The notes under the pieces: generated by a model
What the model saw: only the letters and a program-made list of their open reading frames with translations
Database searches by the model: none
What the model was told of the DNA's origin: nothing
NCBI RefSeq assembly: GCF_009834875.1
Contig: NZ_WVHT01000001.1
Coordinates: forward strand, 744,001-808,000
Source: Hufsiella arboris
GTDB taxonomy: Bacteria; Bacteroidota; Bacteroidia; Sphingobacteriales; Sphingobacteriaceae
Length of the DNA stretch: 64,000 bases
Direction of reading: 5' to 3'
Program-made: the position numbers and the translations under genes
In this document: positions 24,588 to 31,591 of the stretch, in pieces
Layout of the letters: each line of letters begins with the position of its first letter
How positions within the stretch are numbered: position 1 is the first letter of the stretch

Positions 24588-25427
24588 TTGAAAATTTTTA
24601 AGACAAAGGCGGAAGTTGAAAATTACCTCATGCCTTTGAGCCAGTCAAAAACCGTAGGCTTTGTGCCTACGATGGGTGCTTTGCACAACGGCCACCTTTC
24701 TCTGATCAGACTGGCGCGTCAGCAATCAGATATTTCCGTTTGCAGTATTTTTGTAAATCCTACTCAGTTTAACGATCCGAAGGATCTGGAATTATATCCG
24801 AGGCCGGTTGAAAAAGACATCGCTCTTCTGGAAAGCGAAGGATGCGACGTGCTTTTTATGCCGGATGTAAAGGAAATGTATCCTGATGAAGATGAGGCCT
24901 GGCACATTGAGCTGGGTGACCTGGAAAATATCCTGGAAGGAAAGTTTCGGCCCGGCCACTATCAGGGAGTAACACAAATTGTGAAGAAACTTTTTGATGC
25001 GGTAAAGCCTGATTTCGCTTTTTTTGGGCAAAAGGATTATCAGCAGGTCAAAGTTGTTCAACGGATGGTCGAAATTTTCCAGATGCCGGTTAAAATCATT
25101 ATGTGTCCGATAGAACGGGAAATGACTGGTCTTGCCATGAGTTCGCGCAATGTTCGCTTATCCGCCGATGAACGGGAAAAAGCTTTAGTGCTCTATAAAT
25201 CACTTTCAAATACAAAGGATCACTTCACTGCGGAAACAATTGAGCAGTTGGAGGAAGAAGGGCGTGAATTAATTAACGGAACTGATGATGTAAAGCTTGA
25301 GTATTTTGAAATCTGCGACGGAGGTTCGCTGGAACGGGTAAAAACAAAGGAACCTGCCAGTTTGGTTGCACTTGTGGCAGCCTGGGTTGGTAAAACACGC
25401 CTTATTGACAATCTCATCCTGAAGTAA
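24588..25427 (+). CDS. panC: Pantothenate synthetase
   Basis: 279 residues, starting at a TTG codon. The family signature is complete: VGFVPTMGALHNGHLSLI (ATP-binding HxGH), IFVNPTQFN, FGQKDYQQ and MSSRNVRLS. It condenses pantoate and beta-alanine with ATP to give pantothenate, the CoA precursor. panD, making the beta-alanine, starts 72 bp downstream. No ATG gives a better N terminus, so TTG is accepted. Confidence 0.96.
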   Translation: MKIFKTKAEVENYLMPLSQSKTVGFVPTMGALHNGHLSLIRLARQQSDISVCSIFVNPTQFNDPKDLELYPRPVEKDIALLESEGCDVLFMPDVKEMYPDEDEAWHIELGDLENILEGKFRPGHYQGVTQIVKKLFDAVKPDFAFFGQKDYQQVKVVQRMVEIFQMPVKIIMCPIEREMTGLAMSSRNVRLSADEREKALVLYKSLSNTKDHFTAETIEQLEEEGRELINGTDDVKLEYFEICDGGSLERVKTKEPASLVALVAAWVGKTRLIDNLILK

Positions 25428-25486
25428 ACTTAAGGGCCTGATAATTGCTAATCGGTAGCATACAATTCGTTGAATGAAAGTTTTGT

Positions 25487-25494
25487 TAATTTTG
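25487..25494 (+). promoter_or_regulatory. -7 promoter element of panD
   Basis: TAATTTTG matches TAnnTTTG and ends 5 bp before ATG 25500, so a nearly leaderless panD message is possible in addition to read-through from panC. An in-frame start at 25470 would lie upstream of it and is rejected. Confidence 0.5.
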
Positions 25495-25499
25495 CAGTC

Positions 25500-25850
25500 A
25501 TGATTATTGATATTTTAAAGTCAAAGATCCACCGGGTGAAAGTAACTCAGGCTGAACTGAATTACGTGGGGAGTATAACGATTGATGAGGATCTGCTCGA
25601 CGCGTCCAATATCATACCCAATGAAAAAGTGCAGGTTGTTAACAATAATAACGGCGCCCGATTTGAAACTTATGTAATAAAAGGCGAACGAGGGTCAGGG
25701 ACAATTTGCCTGAATGGCTCTTGTGCAAGGCTTGCGCAGGTCGGCGACATCCTGATCGTCATGTCATATGCCCACATGGAGTTTGAAGAAGCGAAAGTTT
25801 ATTCGCCGATTTTGGTTTTTCCTGATGATAACAATAAACTGATTAAATAG
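25500..25850 (+). CDS. panD: Aspartate 1-decarboxylase
   Basis: 116 residues from ATG 25500. The self-cleavage site is present as G24-S25 in [10 protein letters not shown]; Ser25 becomes the pyruvoyl group. With this start the serine has the standard number 25, which supports the start. The conserved [16 protein letters not shown] and MSYAHM segments follow. It makes beta-alanine from aspartate for PanC. The RfaE2-like gene begins 14 bp later. Confidence 0.96.
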   Translation: MIIDILKSKIHRVKVTQAELNYVGSITIDEDLLDASNIIPNEKVQVVNNNNGARFETYVIKGERGSGTICLNGSCARLAQVGDILIVMSYAHMEFEEAKVYSPILVFPDDNNKLIK

Positions 25851-25864
25851 AGCCATATAATGCC

Positions 25865-26359
25865 ATGATCAGTAAGTTGAGTATCATTGAAAATAAGATC
25901 CTTACGCCCGCGAAACTCGCTCCATTGTTAAATATGTGGAGATTTCAAGGAAGAGAGATCGTTTTCACTAATGGCTGTTTTGACTTACTGCATTTAGGTC
26001 ACGTGGATTATTTATCAAAAGCAGCCGATCTTGGCGATGAATTAGTTATCGGGCTTAACTCCGACGCATCCACTTCCTCACTTAAAGGGCCAAACAGGCC
26101 AATTACCGATGAAAGATCACGGGCTCATATACTTGCCTCACTCTTCTTTGTGAGCGCGGTCGTATTATTTGACGAAAGCACTCCCTTTGATCTGATTAAC
26201 TTTGTTAAACCCGATGTCCTGGTAAAAGGCGCTGATTACACTATCGACAAGATTGTGGGCGCTGATTTAGTTATTTCAAACGGAGGCAAAGTAGAAACTA
26301 TCGAATTTATAGAAGGCTATTCCACTACGGCCATCGAGAAAAAAATTAAAAATTCATAA
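25865..26359 (+). CDS. Heptose-1-phosphate adenylyltransferase-like (RfaE2) protein
   Basis: 164 residues of the nucleotidyltransferase fold. GCFDLLHLGHVDYLSKA carries the HxGH motif, followed by GLNSDASTSSLKGPNRPI (substrate loop) and EGYSTTAIEKKI at the end. This matches the C-terminal half of HldE, which makes ADP-heptose from heptose-1-phosphate for LPS core. Two GT9 heptosyltransferase-like genes lie at 36-44 kb. It is likely in an operon with panCD; glycerol-phosphate cytidylyltransferase is a less likely alternative. Confidence 0.9.
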   Translation: MISKLSIIENKILTPAKLAPLLNMWRFQGREIVFTNGCFDLLHLGHVDYLSKAADLGDELVIGLNSDASTSSLKGPNRPITDERSRAHILASLFFVSAVVLFDESTPFDLINFVKPDVLVKGADYTIDKIVGADLVISNGGKVETIEFIEGYSTTAIEKKIKNS

Positions 26360-26372
26360 AGAAACAAAGCAA

Positions 26373-26411
26373 TACTATGCTTGCATAGTAAATCTATTTA
26401 TGATAGCTTTG
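26373..26411 (+). promoter_or_regulatory. Palindromic operator candidate over the acyl-CoA dehydrogenase promoter
   Basis: A perfect 8-bp dyad TACTATGC-TT-GCATAGTA at 26373-26390 contains the -33 element CTTG (26380-26383), 20 bp before the -7 element TAGCTTTG (26404-26411). A dimeric repressor bound to it would block the promoter. Size and symmetry suit TetR-type regulators of fatty-acid genes; the regulator is not in the window. Confidence 0.6.
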
Positions 26412-26431
26412 GATAATCCAATTCTAACCCA

Positions 26432-27571
26432 ATGAATTTTGAATTATCCGAAGAGCATAAACTAATCAGACAGGCCGCAAGAGATTTCGCACAAACTGAA
26501 TTAAAACCCGGAGTTATCGAGCGGGACGAGCACCAAAAATTTCCTGCAGAACAGGTTAAGAAACTGGCTGAGCTCGGGTTTCTTGGGATGATGGTTAGCC
26601 CGGATTATAACGGCGCGGGCCTTGATACCGTTTCCTATGTGTTAGCCATGGAAGAACTATCAAAAGTAGATGCTTCCGCATCAGTAGTTGTTTCAGTTAA
26701 TAACTCGCTTGTTTGTTATGGATTGGAGGCTTTTGGAAGCGATTATCAAAAGGAAAAATATTTGAAGCCACTCGCCTCCGGCGAAATGCTCGGTGCTTTC
26801 TGCCTCTCCGAACCTGAGGCTGGCTCCGATGCAACGTCGCAGAAAACTACAGCGATAGACATGGGGGATCACTACCTTCTAAACGGTACAAAAAACTGGA
26901 TAACGAATGGTAGTACATCGTCCGTTTGTTTAGTGATAGCTCAAACACATCCCGAAAAGGGGCATAAGGGAATCAATGTATTTATTGTAGAAAAGGGCTG
27001 GGAAGGATTTACTGTTGGCCCGAAAGAAAATAAACTGGGCATCAGGGGGTCGGACACTCATTCGTTAATGTTTACCGATGTTAAAGTTCCAAAAGAGAAT
27101 CGCATTGGGGAGGATGGATTTGGCTTCACATTCGCCATGAAAACATTGGAAGGTGGCCGTATTGGTATTGCGGCACAGGCTTTAGGTATTGCGTCAGGAG
27201 CTTACGAACTTGCTGTTCAATACTCGAAAGAAAGAACCACTTTTGGAAAGCCGATATCAAATCATCAATCAATACAGTTCAAGCTCGCCGATATGGCTAC
27301 CGAAATTGAAGCCGCCAGAATGCTTTGCCTTAAAGCCGCGTGGCTTAAAGACCAGGGCTTACCGTATTCGCAGGCCAGTTCTATGGCGAAACTCTTCGCG
27401 TCGGAAGTTGCCATGAAAACAACTATTGAGGCCGTACAGATCCACGGAGGATATGGTTTTGTAAAAGAGTTTCATGTTGAGCGGTTAATGCGTGATGCTA
27501 AAATCACGCAGATTTACGAAGGAACCTCCGAAATTCAAAAAATTGTAATTTCACGTGAATTGTTAAGTTAA
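26432..27571 (+). CDS. Short/medium-chain acyl-CoA dehydrogenase
   Basis: 379 residues with the three ACAD domains: helical N-terminal domain, middle beta domain (GAFCLSEPEAGSDATS and WITNG, contacting FAD) and C-terminal helical domain (GGYGFVKEFHVERLMRDAKI). The catalytic base is E363 in IYEGTSE, the position of butyryl-CoA/short-chain dehydrogenases. It oxidises acyl-CoA to enoyl-CoA with FAD and electron-transfer flavoprotein. Single gene with its own promoter and a palindromic operator candidate. Confidence 0.95.
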   Translation: MNFELSEEHKLIRQAARDFAQTELKPGVIERDEHQKFPAEQVKKLAELGFLGMMVSPDYNGAGLDTVSYVLAMEELSKVDASASVVVSVNNSLVCYGLEAFGSDYQKEKYLKPLASGEMLGAFCLSEPEAGSDATSQKTTAIDMGDHYLLNGTKNWITNGSTSSVCLVIAQTHPEKGHKGINVFIVEKGWEGFTVGPKENKLGIRGSDTHSLMFTDVKVPKENRIGEDGFGFTFAMKTLEGGRIGIAAQALGIASGAYELAVQYSKERTTFGKPISNHQSIQFKLADMATEIEAARMLCLKAAWLKDQGLPYSQASSMAKLFASEVAMKTTIEAVQIHGGYGFVKEFHVERLMRDAKITQIYEGTSEIQKIVISRELLS

Positions 27572-27638
27572 TTCACGTTCGTTTAAAGCAGTTTTCAACA
27601 CAAATTCCTATATTTCGGCTTAACTATATACGAGTTGC

Positions 27639-28886
27639 ATGAAGGTTGTTGTTTTGTTACTGGCTGCATTATCATTAGTTACTGTTTCATGTTCGAACAG
27701 TGAAAAGGTTGAATTGAAAGATGGCATATGGCGAGCAGCTTTGACTACCGAATCTGGCGCAGAAATTCCATTTAATTTTGAGCTGGCTGATTCGGCCGGA
27801 AAGAAAATAATACATATAATCAACGGCGCTGAACGCTTCAAAGTAAGCGATATCTCCGTAAAAGACGATTCGGTGTTTATCCGGATGCCTTTATTTGATT
27901 CAGAGATCAGGACAAAATTTACCGACGGAAATTTGAGCGGTCGCTGGATTAAACATCTTGCTGCAAAAGATTCTTACATGGCATTCAATGCCGAGCCCGG
28001 CAATGCATCACGTTTTTTTAAAACAGATGATGCGCCTAAATACAATGTAACAGGCAGATGGTCGACTGTTTTTGTTAGCGCCGATGGCCAGGACACAACC
28101 GTTGCGGTTGGTGAATTCAAGCAAAAAGATGCGAAGGTAACCGGAACTTTTCTGACAACAACCGGGGATTATCGATTTTTGGAAGGTACCGTTACAGAGG
28201 ATAAACTTTCCCTTTCCTGTTTTGATGGCTCGCACGCTTTTCTGTTTACAGGAAAAATAAATCCCGACAATACAATCAGCGAGGGCAAATTTTATGGTGG
28301 TTACTCATCGATAGATAACTGGACAGCGAAGAAGGATGAAAAGGCGATGCTTCCTGATGCTTATTCGCTTACAGCGTTGAAGCCAGGCTATGATAAAATA
28401 AATTTTTCGTTTCCCGACCTTAACGGAAAGAAGGTTTCTCTTAATGATCCTCGCTTTCATGATAAGGTTGTCGTTGTGCAATTTATGGGATCCTGGTGCC
28501 CGAACTGTATGGACGAAACCGCCTATCTTTCGCCGTTTTATAATAAGTTCAAAAGTAAGGGTGTAGAGGTTGTTGGACTGGCGTATGAACGGACGACGGA
28601 TTTTAACAAATCAAAAAGGAATGTGGAATCATTTAAAAAACGATTTGATGTAGCGTACCCGCTTTTGATCACGGGCTTTGTTAACGACAAAAAAGAAGTG
28701 GCCAGGAGTTTGCCAATGCTAAGTAATTTTGTTGCTTTTCCGACGACGATCATTATCGACAAAAAAGGCTTGGTAAGAAAAATACATACGGGCTTCAGCG
28801 GGCCGGGAACCGGCAATCATTATACAGAATTCATGAATGAATTCGAAAGCCTGATAAATCAGTTAATCACTGAGCCGAAATCCTAA
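27639..28886 (+). CDS. TlpA-like thioredoxin-fold lipoprotein
   Basis: 415 residues. A lipoprotein signal ends at Cys18 (LVTVSC). Residues about 25-235 form a beta-rich N-terminal domain as in Bacteroidota TlpA/ResA-like proteins. Then comes an AhpC/TSA-type thioredoxin domain with active site WCPNC (C287 and C290) in MGSWCPNCMDETAYL and the cis-Pro segment AFPTTIIIDKKG. It is a periplasm-facing thiol-disulfide oxidoreductase. A near-consensus TATATTTC lies 25 bp upstream. Convergent with the holin-like gene. Confidence 0.88.
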   Translation: MKVVVLLLAALSLVTVSCSNSEKVELKDGIWRAALTTESGAEIPFNFELADSAGKKIIHIINGAERFKVSDISVKDDSVFIRMPLFDSEIRTKFTDGNLSGRWIKHLAAKDSYMAFNAEPGNASRFFKTDDAPKYNVTGRWSTVFVSADGQDTTVAVGEFKQKDAKVTGTFLTTTGDYRFLEGTVTEDKLSLSCFDGSHAFLFTGKINPDNTISEGKFYGGYSSIDNWTAKKDEKAMLPDAYSLTALKPGYDKINFSFPDLNGKKVSLNDPRFHDKVVVVQFMGSWCPNCMDETAYLSPFYNKFKSKGVEVVGLAYERTTDFNKSKRNVESFKKRFDVAYPLLITGFVNDKKEVARSLPMLSNFVAFPTTIIIDKKGLVRKIHTGFSGPGTGNHYTEFMNEFESLINQLITEPKS

Positions 28887-28899
28887 GCAGGGATCGCGA

Positions 28900-29241
28900 T
28901 TATTTATCTTTATTTAAGCCCGCAAATATCATTTTAATAATGGCTAGTACGATTGCGAAGATTGCTGCCGATAAAAAGCCGCTGGTGTTAAAGCCATCCA
29001 TTAGCCTGTCAACTAACAACACCATCAAAACTGTGATGATAAATGACATTAGCCCTAATGTTAAAATGTTTAATGGGAATGTAAAGATTCGTAAGATTAG
29101 CCCTACCGTGGCATTTGCCAGTGCGATTAAAATGCCGGCAAGTAACGCGCTTCCAAAACCGCTTACTTCAACGCCGGGAACAACAAACGAAGCAAGGATG
29201 ACGGCTACGCCCATCAGTAAAAATTCGATAATTAATTTCAT
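28900..29241 (-). CDS. Phage-holin-like family IV (DUF360) membrane protein
   Basis: 113 residues with four membrane helices (about 3-22, 30-50, 55-78, 88-108) and the PF04020 pattern: ILASFVVPGVEVSGFGSALL, then LRIFTFPLNILTLGLMSFII. Despite the name, chromosomal members are common in Bacteroidota and are not tied to phage; no phage gene is nearby. Inner-membrane protein of unknown function. Confidence 0.88.
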   Translation of the reverse strand: MKLIIEFLLMGVAVILASFVVPGVEVSGFGSALLAGILIALANATVGLILRIFTFPLNILTLGLMSFIITVLMVLLVDRLMDGFNTSGFLSAAIFAIVLAIIKMIFAGLNKDK

Positions 29242-29662
29242 AATCAGTGCAGGTTTACTATTTGTTTTGATGTACGCTTTTCCAGCATGTGTGCAACGCC
29301 AGGCTGAATCAGTTAATTTTTCTTTAAATAAAGATAGTACTCAAATTGTTTTAGCCGGACTTGATTACGATCTGATTCAAACATTTAAAGCTGATTCAAA
29401 TTTAAAACAATTGCTTGAGAAGGTTTTTCCGGTGTATTTACAATCGGCTGATGAATCGTTAATTGGCTTTGAAAAGCTGGAACCAGGGAATTACCAAGTT
29501 ACTAACGGATTGGTGGAATTTATTCCCGCTAAAGGATTTGTCCGCAGGAACACTTACAGGGCAGAATTCCATGCACCGGCGTACTATTCTGCAATGCAGG
29601 TATTCAAAGACCCGGCTCTCCCAGGAAAGATTAAGATCGTCAGCAAAACATTTTCTTTCTAG
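29198..29662 (+). CDS. Putative lipoprotein of unknown function
   Basis: About 155 residues if translated from ATG 29198, which supplies a hydrophobic export segment (IINFIISAGLLFVLMYAF) ending in PAC, a lipobox-like site. The start is uncertain: it lies inside the opposite-strand holin-like gene, while an ATG at 29270 avoids this but loses the signal. The mature part (about 120 residues, SVNFSLNKDSTQIVLAGLDY to VSKTFSF) is beta-rich. I do not recognise a family. Confidence 0.55.
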   Translation: MTATPISKNSIINFIISAGLLFVLMYAFPACVQRQAESVNFSLNKDSTQIVLAGLDYDLIQTFKADSNLKQLLEKVFPVYLQSADESLIGFEKLEPGNYQVTNGLVEFIPAKGFVRRNTYRAEFHAPAYYSAMQVFKDPALPGKIKIVSKTFSF

Positions 29663-29728
29663 CTCATTTAGTAAGCGCTTGTTAATGAAATAAATAAGTG
29701 TCTTGTTTATTGATTTATAAATAATTTG

Positions 29729-29736
29729 TATATTTG
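29729..29736 (+). promoter_or_regulatory. -7 promoter element of the rimP-nusA-infB operon
   Basis: TATATTTG, a perfect TAnnTTTG, just upstream of a terminator-like hairpin. Predicted transcription start is about 29743. Confidence 0.6.
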
Positions 29737-29746
29737 CAGCAATCTG

Positions 29747-29780
29747 AAAAGAGGGGACCTGTTTGTCCCCTCTTTTTTTT
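29747..29780 (+). terminator. Leader terminator/attenuator hairpin before rimP
   Basis: A 12-bp stem (AAAAGAGGGGAC at 29747-29758, GTCCCCTCTTTT at 29765-29776) with a 6-nt loop and eight T residues, 29 bp before the rimP ATG. With the promoter at 29729-29736 it would form at the extreme 5' end of the message. No other plus-strand gene ends close by except the lipoprotein 85 bp upstream. Confidence 0.75.
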
Positions 29781-29808
29781 GACCTGCATTTGCATAAATA
29801 CCAGTGAG

Positions 29809-30273
29809 ATGAATGTTGAAAAACGAGTAACTGAACTTGTTGAAGAAAAAATTGCAGACCGGGACGATCTTTTTCTTGTTGATATTAAGATGGCGCCCGG
29901 CAATAAGCTGCTGATTTTAATTGATGGCGACAACGGCGTGGATATTAAAGATTGCGTAGCAATCAGCCGCCATGTCGGGTTTCATTTAGAAGAAGAAAAT
30001 GCCATTGAAACTGCATATAATTTGGAGGTTTCATCACCTGGCATTGATACTCCGCTAAAGTCGACCAGGCAGTATCAGAAAAATGTGGGCAGATTGTTAA
30101 GCGTAAAAAAAACCGATGGCTCTCAGTTGGAAGGTAATTTATTATCGGTAGAGCCGGAGGGAATTAATATAGAACAGCAAATTAAAGTAAAAGGGAAGAA
30201 GGCTGAATTAAAAGAAGTCTTCGTACCGTTTGGAGAAATAACAGAAACAAAGGTTTTAATTTCATTTAAATAA
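29809..30273 (+). CDS. rimP: Ribosome maturation factor RimP
   Basis: 155 residues from ATG 29809; an earlier in-frame start would span the leader hairpin. N-terminal domain VEKRVTELVEEKIADRDDLF with LLILIDGDNGVDIKDCVAIS, the signature YNLEVSSPGIDTPLK, and a C-terminal SH3-like domain. It assists 30S maturation. nusA starts 2 bp after its stop, the classic rimP-nusA-infB order. Confidence 0.95.
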   Translation: MNVEKRVTELVEEKIADRDDLFLVDIKMAPGNKLLILIDGDNGVDIKDCVAISRHVGFHLEEENAIETAYNLEVSSPGIDTPLKSTRQYQKNVGRLLSVKKTDGSQLEGNLLSVEPEGINIEQQIKVKGKKAELKEVFVPFGEITETKVLISFK

Positions 30274-30275
30274 AA

Positions 30276-31511
30276 ATGAGCAGTATTAACTTAATCGATT
30301 CATTTCAGGAGTTTAAAGACTTCAAAAATATCGACCGACCTACAGTAATCAGTGTTTTGGAAGAAGTGTTCCGCAGCATGATCCGCAAAAAGTATGGTAC
30401 TGATGAGAATTGCGACGTCATCGTGAATCCGGATAACGGAGACTTGGAGATCTGGCGTACGCGTACAGTTATGGAAGATGGCTTCTCGGAAGATGATGAT
30501 TTAGAAATAGAGCTTGCCGATGCGCATAAAATAGATGCCGACCTGGAAGTTGGCGATGATTTTATCGAGCAGATTACGCTCGAAAGTTTCGGCCGTCGCG
30601 CTATTTTGGCGGCTCGCCAAACTTTAGTATCTAAGATTCTGGAACTTGAAAAAGATGAAATTTTCCGTAAGTATAAGGACCGTACAGGCGAAATAGTTAC
30701 AGGCGAAGTTTACCAGGTTTGGAAAAAAGAAACACTCGTTCTGGATGATGAAGGGAATGAGCTGCTCCTGCCAAAAACTGAACAAATCCCCGCAGATTAC
30801 TTCAAAAAAGGAGATTCTGTTCGTGCCGTGATTTTAAAGGTGGATATGATGAACAGCAATCCTAAAATCATCATTTCGCGTACAGCGCCGGAATTTTTAC
30901 AGCGCTTATTTGAGCTGGAAGTTCCTGAAATTTTCGATGGTTTGATCACCATTAAAAAAATTGTCCGTGAACCTGGCGAACGCGCCAAAGTTGCCGTTGA
31001 ATCCTATGATGATCGTATTGATCCGGTTGGCGCGTGCGTTGGTATGAAAGGCTCCCGTATCCATGGTATTGTCCGCGAATTGAAAAATGAAAATATTGAC
31101 GTTATTAATTTTACGAACAATATTTCTTTGTACATACAGCGTGCACTTAGTCCGGCTAAAATATCAAGTATCAAACTGGATGACGAAGAAAAACGTGCAG
31201 CAGTGTATTTAAAACCTGACCAGGTATCCCTGGCTATAGGTCGTGGCGGGCATAACATCAAGTTGGCTGGTAAACTGACTGGTTATGAGATTGATGTGTA
31301 TCGTGAAGCAGATGAAAACGATGAAGATGTGGATATCGAAGAGTTTTCAGATGAAATCGATGGCTGGATTCTCGACGAGTTCAAAAGAATCGGCCTGGAT
31401 ACTGCAAAATCGGTGCTGGAACTTTCAGTAGATGAGCTGGTAAAACGTACAGATCTGGAAGAAAGTACCGTTAAAGAAGTTATTGAAATTTTAAAAGCTG
31501 AGTTTGAATAA
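30276..31511 (+). CDS. nusA: Transcription termination/antitermination factor NusA
   Basis: 411 residues: N-terminal RNA-polymerase-binding domain (about 1-125), S1 domain (about 130-205, GEIVTGEVYQVWKKETLVLD), KH1 and KH2 domains (PVGACVGMKGSRIHGIVREL and QVSLAIGRGGHNIKLAGKL) and an acidic C-terminal helical segment of about 60 residues. It controls pausing, termination and antitermination. The hairpin in its own operon leader makes autoregulation plausible. Confidence 0.96.
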   Translation: MSSINLIDSFQEFKDFKNIDRPTVISVLEEVFRSMIRKKYGTDENCDVIVNPDNGDLEIWRTRTVMEDGFSEDDDLEIELADAHKIDADLEVGDDFIEQITLESFGRRAILAARQTLVSKILELEKDEIFRKYKDRTGEIVTGEVYQVWKKETLVLDDEGNELLLPKTEQIPADYFKKGDSVRAVILKVDMMNSNPKIIISRTAPEFLQRLFELEVPEIFDGLITIKKIVREPGERAKVAVESYDDRIDPVGACVGMKGSRIHGIVRELKNENIDVINFTNNISLYIQRALSPAKISSIKLDDEEKRAAVYLKPDQVSLAIGRGGHNIKLAGKLTGYEIDVYREADENDEDVDIEEFSDEIDGWILDEFKRIGLDTAKSVLELSVDELVKRTDLEESTVKEVIEILKAEFE

Positions 31512-31527
31512 AACCTAAAGCAGGATC

Positions 31528-31562
31528 GTTCATTAGTTAATGAACTAAAATCCGTATTTTTG
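31528..31562 (+). promoter_or_regulatory. Palindrome and internal promoter before infB
   Basis: GTTCATTA-GT-TAATGAAC at 31528-31545 is an 8-bp perfect dyad, 9 bp before TATTTTTG (31555-31562), a TAnnTTTG match. This suggests an internal promoter for infB with a possible operator at its -33 region. The dyad could also act as an RNA hairpin between nusA and infB. Confidence 0.45.
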
Positions 31563-31591
31563 TTCAAATTTTAGTGAGATTATATTTTTAG

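Noticed and set aside
28940-29197. N-terminal extension of the putative lipoprotein at 29198-29662
   Set aside because: This part is the antisense of the holin-like gene and would precede the export signal, so it is not counted as coding.
28900-29241. Prophage indication from the holin-like gene
   Set aside because: No endolysin, capsid, tail or integrase gene is near; this family is common on Bacteroidota chromosomes.
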